Shown: positions 13,396-14,225 of the stretch, in pieces
How the letters are laid out: each line of letters starts with the position of its first letter
Numbering within the stretch: the stretch's first letter is position 1
Source: BMS3Bbin11 sp034659075
GTDB lineage: Bacteria > Pseudomonadota > Gammaproteobacteria > BMS3Bbin11
Assembly: GCA_034659075.1 (NCBI GenBank)
Contig: JAYEGM010000096.1
Span: forward strand, 1-14,225
Length of the DNA: 14,225 nt
Reading direction: 5' to 3'
Position numbers and translations under genes: made by a program
The notes under the pieces: generated by a model
The model's database searches: none
What the model was told of the DNA's origin: nothing
Seen by the model: only the letters and a program-made list of their open reading frames with translations

Positions 13396-13619
13396 ACCAG
13401 TTTTGAAGGCCAACTACCCCACATAATTGACCTTCTGCTGCACCGGATATCGGATACTCAGCAGGGGGTGCTCTTGAGTTGAATACCTGATTGAAGGTGT
13501 TATTACGTTACTTTCAACACTGTTAAGCTTTCCCATCCCGCATCGGGTCTTTTTTTCTATGTATGACTTCCCGTTTTGGCCAAATTATGGTATTTCTACA
13601 GGTCTAATGAGGTAGGTTA
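13396..13619 (+). other. Gap between two small genes, with hairpins
   Basis: CTGCTG (13435-13440) and CAGCAG (13459-13464) form a 6-bp stem enclosing a CCG/CGG pair; it has no T tract. A weak promoter-like pair (TTGAGT 13474-13479, 18 bases, TGTTAT 13498-13503) points rightward, but a terminator-like element lies after it. No other coding potential is seen. Confidence 0.35.
13537..13557 (+). terminator. Probable weak rho-independent terminator
   Basis: CCCG (13537-13540) and CGGG (13544-13547) form a short GC stem with a CAT loop. A C-interrupted run ending in seven T (13550-13556) follows. The T tract is convincing; the stem is short. It would end the transcript of the gene at 13210. Confidence 0.5.
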
Positions 13620-13889
13620 ATGATAGAGCAAGAAGAAAAACGAAAAGGGACAAAACCGATACCAGATGACCCGCTGGAATATTTGAACGAAGCACAACTA
13701 TTTACATACCGTCGCATGGCCACATCTGGGTGGCACATTAAATTTATAAGACGTCCCAAGTATCACAGTCCAGTCTGCGTTATGACTGATTCAGATGAGA
13801 GCATGTTGGCACTTATTGAGCGGAACGGGTTTCTCAACAAGCAACCTGACATCCCGTTGCGCAGTAATGAAAAGTGGGCAAAAGAATAA
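13620..13889 (+). CDS. Short conserved-type hypothetical protein
   Basis: This is an 89-residue cytoplasmic protein with GAGG (13609-13612) seven bases before the ATG. The core PLEYLNEAQLFTYRRMATSG, then WHIKFIRRPKYHSPVCVM, resembles short gammaproteobacterial hypotheticals with an LN-x-x-Q ... L/M-x-x-x-GW-x-(L/I)-x-F-(V/I)-RRP pattern ending in a PV-(A/C)-V strand. That resemblance is from memory, not a search. The N-terminus is highly charged (EEKRKGTK); the rest suggests two helices and a beta hairpin. Function unknown. A hairpin downstream (13982-14005) may be its transcript end. Confidence 0.7.
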   Translation: MIEQEEKRKGTKPIPDDPLEYLNEAQLFTYRRMATSGWHIKFIRRPKYHSPVCVMTDSDESMLALIERNGFLNKQPDIPLRSNEKWAKE

Positions 13890-14225
13890 GTTTCCCCTGC
13901 AGTGTTTTTGCCTGAACAAGATTCGTTGTGTGGTGAATGACAACTGCTGGCACGGCCTGTGTGAAAATGCTAAATCTGAATACCGGGTGGAGAAGCACCG
14001 CCGGTTTACCTTCACATTGGCATCAATATGGGATGGTATTACTATTATGAGATCACTTCTCTGCTTAAGTTGTCACCCTGTCCCAACCAGTTAAATATTA
14101 TTTAGTTTTCACTACGGCGGGGCCGATAACCGCCATTCTTTCTTCATATAACGTATAATTCCACCGCCACATTGTCTATCTGTGGGAGCAGGCATACCTG
14201 TGTCGTCTTGCGAATACCGCGAACT
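13890..14225. other. Right-end stretch without a supported gene
   Basis: I find no convincing gene here. ACCGG-GTG (from 13982) pairs with CAC-(CG)-CCGGT (to 14005) as an 8-bp hairpin with a two-base bulge, followed by only three T. GGCGG (14116-14120) pairs with CCGCC (14130-14134). A TATAAT at 14154-14159 has no matching -35 and may be the -10 of a gene beyond the window. Confidence 0.4.

Noticed and set aside
13795..14094. 99-codon plus-strand frame overlapping the 13620 gene
   Set aside because: It is in another frame of a better-supported gene, is rich in cysteine and low-complexity residues, and has no ribosome binding site.
14028..14105. Plus-strand 25-codon frame starting MGWYYYYEITSLL
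   Set aside because: No Shine-Dalgarno sequence, no promoter, and the length is within chance.
14098..14172. Minus-strand 24-codon frame starting MWRWNYTLYEERM
   Set aside because: The residues look protein-like, but there is no ribosome binding site, the frame is closed by a stop just upstream, and length gives no statistical support.

Overview
The window looks like the chromosome of a gammaproteobacterium of moderate GC content. UvrB, aspartate aminotransferase and CcmA/B resemble gammaproteobacterial proteins, and c-type cytochromes are matured by the System I (Ccm) route. A free-living or symbiotic sulfur- or metal-oxidising lineage would fit the tRNA-Asn / aspartate aminotransferase / uvrB / ccm neighbourhood. 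That placement is inference from memory, not a search.

Layout. Positions 1-320 hold AT-rich, minus-strand, unrecognised coding sequence: the start of one gene cut by the window edge and a small gene overlapping it by 7 bases. It lies just beyond the 3' end of a tRNA-Asn gene (446-521, minus) that has its own strong promoter and terminator, so this may be the edge of an integrated element. An aspartate aminotransferase gene (600-1784, minus, TTG start) is divergent from uvrB (1896-3920, plus). The 110-base gap between them carries overlapping divergent -10 elements and a 12-bp palindrome. From 4039 to 10983 runs a complete, tightly packed ccmABCDEFGHI operon, mostly joined by 4-base ATGA overlaps. 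A DUF465/YdcH-like small gene with a strong terminator follows.

From about 11.4 kb the window turns into accessory, poorly coding DNA. It has a 287-residue membrane protein with a GspG-pseudopilin-like C-terminus, a 30-codon fragment that echoes that protein's N-terminal motif, about 600 bases of non-coding DNA rich in nested and competing inverted repeats, and two small genes at 13210 and 13620.

How the genes work together. CcmA and CcmB (with CcmC and CcmD) form the ABC-type complex that loads and releases haem on the chaperone CcmE. CcmG and CcmH keep the apocytochrome CXXCH cysteines reduced. CcmF, CcmH and CcmI attach haem. UvrB is the damage-verification subunit of nucleotide excision repair, and the aminotransferase links aspartate and glutamate metabolism.

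The most unusual part is 12.5-13.2 kb. An 11-base perfect complementarity joins the loops of two separate hairpins 150 bases apart (12775-12785 with 12934-12944), set inside further stems. There are three local sites where one strand can pair with two alternative partners. A good sigma70-type promoter (TTGACA, 17 bases, TAGTAT) at 13040-13068 follows. I read this as a candidate structured RNA and a candidate switch-like leader. No known RNA family is assigned, and only comparative covariation analysis could confirm it.
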